Below are positions 1-6,244 of a stretch of 8,797 bases of DNA, one piece after another (within the stretch, counting starts at the first letter, position 1; each line of letters opens with the position of its first letter). Origin of the DNA: an uncultured Micrococcales bacterium (GTDB lineage: Bacteria > Actinomycetota > Actinomycetes > Actinomycetales > Microbacteriaceae). The notes beneath the pieces were generated by a model. The model had not been told where the DNA came from, ran no database searches, and worked only from the letters and a program-made list of their open reading frames with translations. The stretch is from NCBI GenBank assembly GCA_937919125.1, contig CALFOB010000232.1, positions 1 to 8,797 of the forward strand. The letters run 5' to 3'. The translations under genes were made by a program, and so were the position numbers.

Positions 1-17
1 GCGCCAATTGCCCGACC

Positions 18-161
18 TCAGCCCTTTGCAGCAATTGACGATGTTGGAATTGGCAAGAATGCCGCTTTTGGAGCAGTTGCCTGAGCACTGACTGATCCAA
101 GGGACAGGGACAGAACTGCAATCGATGCAGCGACAAATCTGATGCGGGTACTTTTCTTCAC
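18..161 (-). CDS. Very short secreted peptide, or the broken start of a larger secreted protein
   Basis: The frame starts at GTG with AGAGG six bases upstream and encodes 47 residues before a TGA. It begins with a textbook export signal: basic KKSTRIR, a hydrophobic stretch of about 15 residues (FVAASIAVLSLSLGS), and a likely signal peptidase I site near VSA-QA (residues 24-27). Only about 20 residues would remain after cleavage (APKAAFLPIPTSSIAAKG), which is unusually short for a secreted protein. The stop falls one codon after AAAGGGC, and both other frames stay open for the few codons left before the window edge. So this could be a genuine small exported peptide, a frameshifted gene, or a sequencing error. 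It is divergent from the sugar operon and shares its operator-rich upstream region. No function can be assigned. The signal peptide and ribosome site are seen; that it is expressed is inferred. Confidence 0.5.
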   Translation of the reverse strand: MKKSTRIRFVAASIAVLSLSLGSVSAQATAPKAAFLPIPTSSIAAKG

Positions 162-244
162 GGTTAACCTCTTCTGCTCCTATGAAAGACGTCTTGGCTG
201 GGAAACTGCACCAAGAATGATTACTTTTTGGTAACAAATGGCCT

Positions 245-256
245 GAATTCGCTTTC
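245..256 (+). promoter_or_regulatory. Degenerate LacI-type operator (weak copy)
   Basis: GAATTCGCTTTC matches the conserved operator core GAAACCGCTTTC at 10 of 12 positions. It lies 24 bp upstream of the first full copy, in the same orientation. It is far from the plus-strand promoter, so it may act as an auxiliary site or serve the divergent small gene. It could also be chance resemblance. Confidence 0.35.
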
Positions 257-275
257 TCAGATTGCTGAGAAACCG
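250..275. repeat. Inverted repeat joining two operator half-sites
   Basis: TTTCTCAG (253-260) and CTGAGAAA (265-272) are perfect inverted arms around the 4-base spacer ATTG. The arms extend to 11 bp with one mismatch (250-260 and 265-275). The right arm overlaps the left half of the operator at 267-282, and the left arm is the right half of the degenerate site. A head-to-head pair of half-sites for the same regulator is the simplest reading. There is no T-tract after it on the plus strand, so it does not look like a terminator. Confidence 0.6.
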
Positions 276-282
276 CTTTCAC
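267..282 (+). promoter_or_regulatory. LacI-family operator, copy 1
   Basis: The site GAGAAACCGCTTTCAC is one of three copies in the window sharing GNGAAACCGCTTTCRC. It is a pseudo-palindrome centred on a CpG, as expected for LacI-family repressors whose hinge leucine enters the central CpG. It is 34 bp upstream of copy 2 and upstream of the proposed -35 region, so it may support looping or cooperative binding, or control the divergent gene. Confidence 0.7.
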
Positions 283-300
283 GCTTAACTTAGTATTACT

Positions 301-316
301 GTGAAACCGCTTTCGC
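301..316 (+). promoter_or_regulatory. LacI-family operator, copy 2, at the operon promoter
   Basis: The site GTGAAACCGCTTTCGC has the same core as copies 1 and 3, including the same off-symmetry CCGC centre and the same orientation. It overlaps the -35 position implied by the -10 candidate at 333-338, which fits direct repression of the transporter operon by the LacI-family protein encoded at 5074-6078. Confidence 0.78.
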
Positions 317-338
317 AGTTTACTACAAACCTTATTAT
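311..338 (+). promoter_or_regulatory. Candidate promoter of the sugar operon
   Basis: TATTAT at 333-338 matches the sigma-70-type -10 consensus at 5 of 6 positions. Sixteen bases upstream is TTTCGC (311-316), a poor -35 that lies inside operator copy 2. Transcription would then begin near 345, just before the leader hairpin. The -10 and its spacing are seen; the start point is inferred. Confidence 0.45.
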
Positions 339-349
339 CGAGGGCGTAG

Positions 350-391
350 GCCTCCCCAGATAGTTATCGCACAATAACTAGACGGGGAGGC
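350..391 (+). promoter_or_regulatory. Strong two-tier stem-loop in the operon leader
   Basis: GCCTCCCC (350-357) pairs with GGGGAGGC (384-391). Inside, across a 3x3 internal loop, TAGTTAT (361-367) pairs with ATAACTA (374-380) around the 6-base loop CGCACA. That gives 15 base pairs in all. The 3' arm contains a Shine-Dalgarno-like GGGGAGG that would be hidden, while the true ribosome site AGGAG (403-407) lies just outside. There is no T-run after the stem, so it is not an ordinary terminator. It would sit very near the 5' end of the transcript and could protect the mRNA or tune translation. Confidence 0.75.
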
Positions 392-413
392 ACCCACTCA
401 GTAGGAGAATGCA

Positions 414-1775
414 ATGTCTAAGAAGTTTGTTTCGATCAAGGCAGCAGCCCTTTTGGCTACCGCGACCCTAACCATGGGTGTTTTAGGTTTCGTATCACCA
501 GCTTCAGCTGTTGTGGACTGTACAAAGGCGACCGTCTCAGGTAACGGCTGTACCGTACTTACAGTCAACACATTTGGTGACGTCATTCAGCCAGCACTAG
601 TTGCTGAGTACAGAAAGCTTCGCCCAGATATCAAGCTAGCTATCAAGAAGTCTGACCTTGATGCCCTAAACGGCACCGGTCTATTCACCCAGTGTGCTGC
701 TGGTGGAGCGGGTAACCCAGACATCGCCGCCGTTGAGATCTCATACTCCGGTTTCTGGCGTGCATACCCACAGTGTTTCGTGGATCTACGTACCTTGAGA
801 ACAACTTCAGGTAACAAGAGTGCTACTGACCTAAAGAAGGACTACCTTTCATGGCGTTGGGAGCACGGGGTTGGTTACAACGACGCTGTTATCGGTATTC
901 CAACTGACGTCGGAGGCCTAGAAGTTGCTTACCGTTGGGACCTTTTCAAGAAGGCTGGACTTCCTTACACAAGAACTGCTGTAAGCAAGGCTTGGTCAAC
1001 CTGGCCTAAGTTCATTGAATTTGGCAAGAAATATGTTGCCAAGCTAACAGCTGCTCAAAGAAAAGCAAACGTTGGTTTCATTGACAACATCGGAACCATC
1101 TACCCTGCGATCATGAACCAGGGAACCGAGAAGTACTACAGAAACAACGGTACTGACCAGGGTCTATTGATTTACAAGACCAACAAGCAGCTAAAGACTG
1201 CCTTCGACACCACTGTTGCGGCAAGCAACGCAAAGATTGGTACTCGTATCGGTCAGTTCTCATCTGACTGGAACGTTGGTATGTCAAAGGGTACATTCGC
1301 AGCAATGCTTGCACCAGCTTGGATGATGGACTACATCAAGGGCCAGGCTCCTTCAACTAAGGGTAAGTGGGACATTGCAGAAGTTCCTGGTGGTGGCGGA
1401 AACATGGGTGGAAGCCAGCTAACCATTCCTAAGGGTGCAAAGAACGCTCAGGAAGCATGGAACTTTATTGCTTGGTACCTAGCTCCTGCTCAGCAGTTGA
1501 CAGTGTTCAAGACCTACGGTCTATTCCCTTCAACTCCTTCTCTTTACTCAAACGCAGCACTAACCGGATACAAGGATCCGTTCTTCAACAACGCACCTGT
1601 AGGAAAGATCTACGGTGATGGTGTTAAGAAGTTGAAGCCGATCTTCGAAGGTAAGTTGCAGCGCTGTATCGACATGGCTATGGGATCAGCGATCTCACTA
1701 GTTGCTAATGGAAAAGAAAAAGTTCCAGCCAAGGCATTCGCAACTGGTATTGCCGCAGCCGGTAAGTGTAAATAG
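414..1775 (+). CDS. Secreted sugar-binding protein of a CUT1-type ABC transporter
   Basis: This 453-residue protein has a clear signal peptide: MSKK, a hydrophobic stretch at about 9-27, and a probable cut after SPASA at residue 32. The mature part has the composition and blocks of family 1 solute-binding proteins, such as NPDIAAVE (101-108), APAWMM and LTIPKGA near the C-terminal lobe. It should capture an oligosaccharide and hand it to the permeases encoded next. The start is set by AGGAG six bases upstream. Unusually for a Gram-positive binding protein there is no lipobox: the first cysteine, C36, follows VVD. Six cysteines (36, 46, 94, 121, 418, 452) could form disulfides. It heads the operon and resembles cebE in position, but the substrate is inferred from the downstream GH1 enzyme. 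Confidence 0.9.
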   Translation: MSKKFVSIKAAALLATATLTMGVLGFVSPASAVVDCTKATVSGNGCTVLTVNTFGDVIQPALVAEYRKLRPDIKLAIKKSDLDALNGTGLFTQCAAGGAGNPDIAAVEISYSGFWRAYPQCFVDLRTLRTTSGNKSATDLKKDYLSWRWEHGVGYNDAVIGIPTDVGGLEVAYRWDLFKKAGLPYTRTAVSKAWSTWPKFIEFGKKYVAKLTAAQRKANVGFIDNIGTIYPAIMNQGTEKYYRNNGTDQGLLIYKTNKQLKTAFDTTVAASNAKIGTRIGQFSSDWNVGMSKGTFAAMLAPAWMMDYIKGQAPSTKGKWDIAEVPGGGGNMGGSQLTIPKGAKNAQEAWNFIAWYLAPAQQLTVFKTYGLFPSTPSLYSNAALTGYKDPFFNNAPVGKIYGDGVKKLKPIFEGKLQRCIDMAMGSAISLVANGKEKVPAKAFATGIAAAGKCK

Positions 1776-1795
1776 TTTCTAAAGAGAGATAAGTA

Positions 1796-2776
1796 ATGTC
1801 ACAGACAACTGTGGGTAAAGCTCGTGCGAGCAAACCACCTTCACCGTGGAAGCCAGCCAAGCCACAAAGAAAAGCGAACAACGTTAACGCTGTTCCTTCT
1901 CTAAACGGCAACTGGGGTTACCTATTCACGGCACCGTTCTTTGTGATGTTCCTTATCTTCGGTTTAGCTCCAATCATTTATTCCGTATACATTGCATTCT
2001 TCAACTGGGATGCATTGGGCACACAGGAATTTATTGGACTAGCTAACTTCGACGAACTATTTGTTGACACCAGATTCTGGAATGCATTAGTAAACACTCT
2101 GGACATCTGGTTGCTATCAACTATTCCAATGTTGATTTTCTCTATCGGTCTAGCAGCTATCTTGCACAACCCGGCACTTAGAGGATCAACATTCTTTAGA
2201 ACCATCCTTCTAGTTCCAAACATCACATCAGTACTTGCTATTGCGATTGTGTTTGGTCAGCTATTTGGTCGTGACTTCGGAATGGTAAACATCATCGTTG
2301 GTGCTTTTGGCTTTGAGCACATTGACTTCGTGCAGGGAACTACTTCTTCACACGTTGCTATTGCTTCGATGATTGTTTGGCGTTGGACTGGTTATAACGC
2401 ACTTATCTTCTTAGCAGCGATGCTTGCAATTCCAAACGAGCTATACGAATCAGCATCACTTGATGGAGCTGGAAAGTTCAAGCAGTTCATTTACGTGACA
2501 CTGCCTTCACTTCGTAACACCATCACCTTCGTACTAATCGTTGGAACAATCGGTGGTCTTCAGGTATTCGCTGAGCCACTGATTCTTGGTGGATCATTCA
2601 ATGGTGGTGACTCAGGCCAGTTCTCAACTCTGACACTGTTCCTATTCGAGCAAGCGTTCGTTGCTTACAAGTGGGGATATGCCGCTGCTATTGGAATCAT
2701 GATCACCGTGATTGTTGCAATCGTTTCAGTCATCAACTTCTTCATCACTCGTAAATTGTCGGGTGATGGCAAATGA
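1796..2776 (+). CDS. Sugar ABC transporter permease, MalF/CebF-like
   Basis: This 326-residue membrane protein forms half of the transport channel for the sugar bound by the upstream protein. A Pro/Lys-rich cytoplasmic tail of about 38 residues precedes the first membrane segment (about 42-68). Further segments follow around 101-123, 138-158, 186-212, 240-262 and 295-317. The EAA loop that docks on the ATPase is visible at 215-239 (ELYESASLDGAG ending in TLP). Length and order fit the first permease of CUT1 systems. It starts 20 bp after the binding-protein gene with GAGAG seven bases before the ATG, and its stop overlaps the next start. Substrate is inferred from context; the family is clear. 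Confidence 0.93.
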   Translation: MSQTTVGKARASKPPSPWKPAKPQRKANNVNAVPSLNGNWGYLFTAPFFVMFLIFGLAPIIYSVYIAFFNWDALGTQEFIGLANFDELFVDTRFWNALVNTLDIWLLSTIPMLIFSIGLAAILHNPALRGSTFFRTILLVPNITSVLAIAIVFGQLFGRDFGMVNIIVGAFGFEHIDFVQGTTSSHVAIASMIVWRWTGYNALIFLAAMLAIPNELYESASLDGAGKFKQFIYVTLPSLRNTITFVLIVGTIGGLQVFAEPLILGGSFNGGDSGQFSTLTLFLFEQAFVAYKWGYAAAIGIMITVIVAIVSVINFFITRKLSGDGK

Positions 2777-3657
2777 GTCAGGTAGCCGTGAAAGAGCAGA
2801 CATTGCCAAGACCACCGAAGAATAAAAAGCCTCGTTGGCAGAAGATGGGTATCACCGGGTACATTGCCCTAGGTGTGGTTACCTTCCTATCGATCTTCCC
2901 GTTCTACTGGATGTTTATCGTTGCATCAAACGGAACAGATGAGATCAGCAAGATTCCACCAACACTTGTTCCAGGTCCCCGCTTCTTCACAGTTGTAAAC
3001 AATGTCTATGAAGCTCTTCCTCAGTTCAACCAGGCACTACTTAACACTGTTTATGTTGGAACTGTTGTTGCTGTAGCTCAAGTATTCTTCTCAGCTATTG
3101 CTGGTTTTGCTTTCGCTAAGTTGAACTTCCGTGGACAGAAGTTCATGGTTCTCTTTGTTGTTTTGACCATGATGCTTCCAAGCCAGCTTGGAATCATTCC
3201 TCTATTCATGATCATGGGTAACCTTGGGCTAATTGACTCACTTGGTGCGTTGATTATTCCTGCATTGGTAACAGCGTTTGGTGTGTTCTGGATGCGTCAG
3301 GTTATTGATGCTCAGGTTCCTAACGAATTGTTGGAAGCTGCGAGCATCGATGGAGCTGGTGTTTTCCGTGCTTACTGGAGCATCGTTGTGCCAATCATTT
3401 CTCAGAGCGCATTCGTTCTAGGTCTGTTCTCATTCTTGGCAACATGGAACGATTTCCTATGGCCACTACTTGTATTGAACACTCCTGAAAACTTCACTGC
3501 ACAGGTTGCTGTGAACCAGTTGAAGAGTAGCTATGCAATTGACTATGCATTGAACATGGGTGGAGCATTCCTATCCACTGCTCCTCTACTAGTCCTATTC
3601 ATCTTTGTTGGTAGAAGACTTGTTCGCGGTGTTATGGATGGGGCAGTGAAGGGTTAA
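2773..3657 (+). CDS. Sugar ABC transporter permease, MalG/CebG-like
   Basis: This 294-residue permease is the partner of the preceding one. Its start overlaps the upstream stop in an ATGA, which implies translational coupling and equal production. A basic, proline-rich tail (LPRPPKNKKPRW) leads into the first membrane segment at about 27-50. Others lie near 88-115, 123-147, 152-172, 205-225 and 263-282. The EAA docking loop is at about 184-208 (NELLEAASIDGAG then VVPI). The length is typical of MalG-type proteins. No ATP-binding subunit follows, so the pair must rely on an ATPase encoded elsewhere, as with MsiK in Streptomyces (known for that family, inferred here). Confidence 0.93.
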   Translation: MSQVAVKEQTLPRPPKNKKPRWQKMGITGYIALGVVTFLSIFPFYWMFIVASNGTDEISKIPPTLVPGPRFFTVVNNVYEALPQFNQALLNTVYVGTVVAVAQVFFSAIAGFAFAKLNFRGQKFMVLFVVLTMMLPSQLGIIPLFMIMGNLGLIDSLGALIIPALVTAFGVFWMRQVIDAQVPNELLEAASIDGAGVFRAYWSIVVPIISQSAFVLGLFSFLATWNDFLWPLLVLNTPENFTAQVAVNQLKSSYAIDYALNMGGAFLSTAPLLVLFIFVGRRLVRGVMDGAVKG

Positions 3658-3659
3658 TT

Positions 3660-5045
3660 ATGAGTTTTCCAGAAGATTTCAACTGGGGTTCCGCTACAGC
3701 CTCCTACCAAATTGAAGGTGGCTTTGATGACGGTGGTCGTACACCGAGCATCTGGGACACATTCTCAAAGACTCCTGGCAAAGTAGTTAACGGTGACACA
3801 GGTGATGTTGCTTGTGATCACTACCACCGCTACCCAGAAGACATCAAGATCATGAAAGATCTTGGCATTCAGTCATATCGCTTTTCTCTTGCATGGCCAA
3901 GAATCATGCCTCAGGGCACAGGAGCTACAAACAAGCATGGAATTGATTTCTATGACCGTTTGATTGATGGATTACTAGAAGCCGGTATTCAGCCAACTGC
4001 GACTTTGTATCACTGGGATCTACCTCAGACACTTCAAGATAAAGGTGGCTGGGCTAACAGAGACATCGTTCAGCAGTTTGCTGATTATGCAACTGTTGCT
4101 GCAGAGGCTTTTGGTGATCGAGTTGCTAACTGGATCACAATCAACGAGCCATGGTGTGTAACTTGGCTTGGACACTTTGTTGGAGTTCACGCTCCAGGGC
4201 TCAAGGATCTTGAAACTGCTGTTGCAGTTGCTCACCACACTGCCCTTGCTCACGCAGAAGCAACCCGTGCACTTCGTGCAGTTAGACCAGAAATTCGTAG
4301 CGGTATTACTTTGAACATGACTAACTACCGCATTGATGATGAGAACAACGAAGAACTACAAGAACTTCGTAACTACTGGGATTCAAACATCAACAAGTGG
4401 TGGATGGATGCTCAGCTTCACGGAACTTATCCTCAGAACCTAGTTGAACTTTATGGCGACAAGCTTTCTAAGGTTGTAAAGCCTGGAGACATGGAAGCAC
4501 TAAAGATCGATAGCGAATTCCTTGGCATCAACTACTACTCAGACTCTTTCCTAAACACTCCAACTGCTGAACAGGTTGAGAAGAACGAAGGAACCTTTGC
4601 TTTCCCTATCAACTCAGATGGAACCCCTCCGGGACCTCTAACTGACATGGGCTGGCCAATCACTCCAACTGGTCTTACTGATCTCCTAGTTCGTATCCAC
4701 AAGGACTGGCCTGAGATTAAAGACATCGCAATCACCGAGAACGGTGTTGCCTACGGTGACGAGCCTGACGAAAAGGGCGAAGTTAACGATGACCGCAGAG
4801 TTGATTACCTGGTAAACCACCTTGCAGCTGTTAGCGATGCTATTGATCAGGGCGTTCCAGTTAAGAGCTACTACTACTGGTCACTCTTAGATAACTTCGA
4901 GTGGGCTGAAGGTTACGCGAAACGATTTGGTATCGTTTTTGTCAATTTTGAAACATTACAGAGAATCGTGAAACTTTCAGGAAGCGTTTACAGTAAAGTT
5001 ATTGCGACAAACGGCAAGTCACTAGAAGTCCTCACCAAGAAGTAG
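3660..5045 (+). CDS. Cytoplasmic GH1 beta-glucosidase/beta-glycosidase
   Basis: This 461-residue enzyme hydrolyses the terminal beta-linked sugar of imported oligosaccharides by the retaining GH1 mechanism. The family N-terminal signature is at 7-21 (FNWGSATASYQIEGG). The acid/base glutamate is E163 in TINEPW and the nucleophile E360 in ITENG. The sugar-binding Q17, H118, W407 and the pair E414-W415 are present. E414-W415 argues for non-phosphorylated substrates rather than a phospho-beta-glucosidase. There is no signal peptide, so it acts inside the cell. It starts two bases after the permease stop, with AAGGG upstream. The last 40 residues drift from the family pattern (KLSGSVY where KDS..WY is usual) and use AT-richer codons. 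Position resembles bglC of the ceb locus; exact substrate is unproven. Confidence 0.94.
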   Translation: MSFPEDFNWGSATASYQIEGGFDDGGRTPSIWDTFSKTPGKVVNGDTGDVACDHYHRYPEDIKIMKDLGIQSYRFSLAWPRIMPQGTGATNKHGIDFYDRLIDGLLEAGIQPTATLYHWDLPQTLQDKGGWANRDIVQQFADYATVAAEAFGDRVANWITINEPWCVTWLGHFVGVHAPGLKDLETAVAVAHHTALAHAEATRALRAVRPEIRSGITLNMTNYRIDDENNEELQELRNYWDSNINKWWMDAQLHGTYPQNLVELYGDKLSKVVKPGDMEALKIDSEFLGINYYSDSFLNTPTAEQVEKNEGTFAFPINSDGTPPGPLTDMGWPITPTGLTDLLVRIHKDWPEIKDIAITENGVAYGDEPDEKGEVNDDRRVDYLVNHLAAVSDAIDQGVPVKSYYYWSLLDNFEWAEGYAKRFGIVFVNFETLQRIVKLSGSVYSKVIATNGKSLEVLTKK

Positions 5046-5073
5046 AGGCCTCAAGCAAGGGAGGTAAGTAGGT

Positions 5074-6078
5074 ATGGTTCCTGCTCCACGTCCCACTTAC
5101 ACCGTTATTGCTAAAGCAGCTGGTGTCTCTGAAGCAACCGTCTCCCGCGTTCTAAACGGCGATGAGAGCGTTCACCCAGACAGAGCTAAAAGAGTCCATG
5201 AAGCTGTAGACAAGCTTGGCTACCGAAAGAACAGAGTGGCCTCAGCCCTTGCATCCGGTAGATCTGGTCTTATCGCTGTGGTTATCGATGATGACCTATC
5301 TGTATTTAGCGATCCTTTCTGGGGAACAGTAACCTCCGGGGTAAGCCGCATTCTTTCAGAAAACGGCATCCACACAGTTCTTATGGTCTCTCCTGTTGGC
5401 TCTGTGGATGGTGGTGTTGCTCACTACCTAAAGTCAGGTGAAGTAGATGGAGCCATCTTCTTCGTTCTCCACAGCGATGCATTGGTAAACAATCTCAAAA
5501 AGAGTGGGCTACCAATGGTTATTGCTGGTACTCCACACTCAAGTCTTGATATTCCATTTGTTGATACTGATAACTTCGGTGGAGCATATGCAGCAACTAA
5601 GCACCTGATCAATGTTGGATGCCAGAAGATTGGAATCATCACAGGAGATATTGGAACTACAGCTGCTAAGCAACGCCTAGACGGCTACCTCCAGGCGTTC
5701 CGAGAGACTGGAAGAGTTCCTGCTAAGGGTTTGATTTGTGAAGGTGACTACTCTCTTGAAAGCGGAATGGATAACACCAGGAAGCTTTTGGCAGATCACC
5801 CAGATGTAGATGGAATCTTTGCAAGTAATGACTTAATGGCAGCCGGATCAGTGACTGTTTTGCAAGACATGGGCAAGTTAGTTCCAGAAGACATCAAGGT
5901 CGTTGGCTTTGATGATGCTCTAATTGCTCAGACAACCAGACCTGCACTAACAACTATTCGCCAGGATGTTGTTGCCCTTGGTGAGGCAGCAGGCAGGCTG
6001 ATGATTGCTCAGCTTGATGGTGAAGATGTTCAATCCTTCATCACAACCACCGAGCTTATTATTCGCGGAACTGCTTAG
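5074..6078 (+). CDS. LacI-family transcriptional repressor of the sugar operon
   Basis: This 334-residue protein has a LacI-type helix-turn-helix at about 9-30 (YTVIAKAAGVSEATVSRVLN) and a hinge helix at 53-61 (NRVASALAS) with leucine L59 at the position that inserts into a central CpG. A periplasmic-binding-protein-like sugar sensor fills about 65-334, with GIFASNDLMAAG and VVGFDDA blocks and the closing TTTELIIRG. It is last in the operon, 28 bp after the GH1 gene, with a strong GGGAGG nine bases before the ATG. It therefore probably limits its own level. Likely targets are the CpG-centred sites at 267-282, 301-316 and 6100-6115. Position suggests a CebR-like role, but the operator differs from the known CebR site. 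Confidence 0.92.
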   Translation: MVPAPRPTYTVIAKAAGVSEATVSRVLNGDESVHPDRAKRVHEAVDKLGYRKNRVASALASGRSGLIAVVIDDDLSVFSDPFWGTVTSGVSRILSENGIHTVLMVSPVGSVDGGVAHYLKSGEVDGAIFFVLHSDALVNNLKKSGLPMVIAGTPHSSLDIPFVDTDNFGGAYAATKHLINVGCQKIGIITGDIGTTAAKQRLDGYLQAFRETGRVPAKGLICEGDYSLESGMDNTRKLLADHPDVDGIFASNDLMAAGSVTVLQDMGKLVPEDIKVVGFDDALIAQTTRPALTTIRQDVVALGEAAGRLMIAQLDGEDVQSFITTTELIIRGTA

Positions 6079-6099
6079 ATAACAAATTGGTAACTACCC

Positions 6100-6115
6100 G
6101 CGAAACCGCTTTCAC
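6100..6115 (+). promoter_or_regulatory. LacI-family operator, copy 3, before the secreted protein gene
   Basis: The site GCGAAACCGCTTTCAC keeps the identical 12-base core GAAACCGCTTTC found twice upstream of the transport operon, in the same orientation. It is 22 bp past the repressor stop codon and overlaps the -35 position of the promoter candidate below. The core begins 31 bases before the -10 here and 30 bases before it at the first promoter. Confidence 0.78.
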
Positions 6116-6138
6116 GAGTTCTATCTCTCGGCTAATCT
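6110..6138 (+). promoter_or_regulatory. Candidate promoter of the secreted Ig-like protein gene
   Basis: TAATCT at 6133-6138 is a plausible -10 hexamer. Seventeen bases upstream is TTTCAC (6110-6115), a weak -35 inside operator copy 3. The arrangement mirrors the operon promoter at 311-338. It would give a leader of about 100 bases containing two stem-loops. I saw no terminator between the repressor gene and this point, so read-through from the operon is also possible. Confidence 0.4.
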
Positions 6139-6151
6139 GAAAACAGGAAGT

Positions 6152-6188
6152 GTGTGCGCACTCCGAAAGATAGTGGAGATTTGCACAC
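6152..6188 (+). promoter_or_regulatory. Leader stem-loop 1
   Basis: GTGTGC (6152-6157) pairs with GCACAC (6183-6188). Inside, CTCC (6161-6164) can pair with GGAG (6175-6178), or alternatively CACT (6159-6162) with AGTG (6172-6175). The two inner pairings exclude each other. The stem is modest, so it may be functional or incidental. Confidence 0.4.
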
Positions 6189-6203
6189 CTGCTAAATCCC
6201 TCA

Positions 6204-6239
6204 ATCCTTCGGCCACACATTCCGGCCTAACTGAAGGAT
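6204..6239 (+). promoter_or_regulatory. Leader stem-loop 2, burying the ribosome site
   Basis: ATCCTTC (6204-6210) pairs perfectly with GAAGGAT (6233-6239). Directly inside, GGCC (6211-6214) pairs with GGCC (6224-6227), leaving a 5-base bulge TAACT on the 3' side. The 3' arm is the Shine-Dalgarno itself (AAGGA, 6234-6238), six bases before the ATG at 6245. Folding would hide it from the ribosome, so translation may depend on this hairpin opening. Confidence 0.6.
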
Positions 6240-6244
6240 AAAAA

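Noticed and set aside
253..272. Palindrome as a terminator
   Set aside because: It is AT-rich, short, lacks a T-run on the plus strand and overlaps operator half-sites, which explain it better.
350..391. Leader hairpin as an intrinsic terminator or attenuator
   Set aside because: There is no T-run after the stem and no leader peptide with repeated codons upstream, so termination is not supported.
414..521. Lipoprotein signal at C36
   Set aside because: The residues before the cysteine are VVD; aspartate just before it does not fit a lipobox.
1978..2226. Minus-strand open frame inside the first permease
   Set aside because: The plus-strand permease in this stretch is clear; this frame has no ribosome site or recognisable product. 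The other antisense frames in the operon were dismissed for the same reason.
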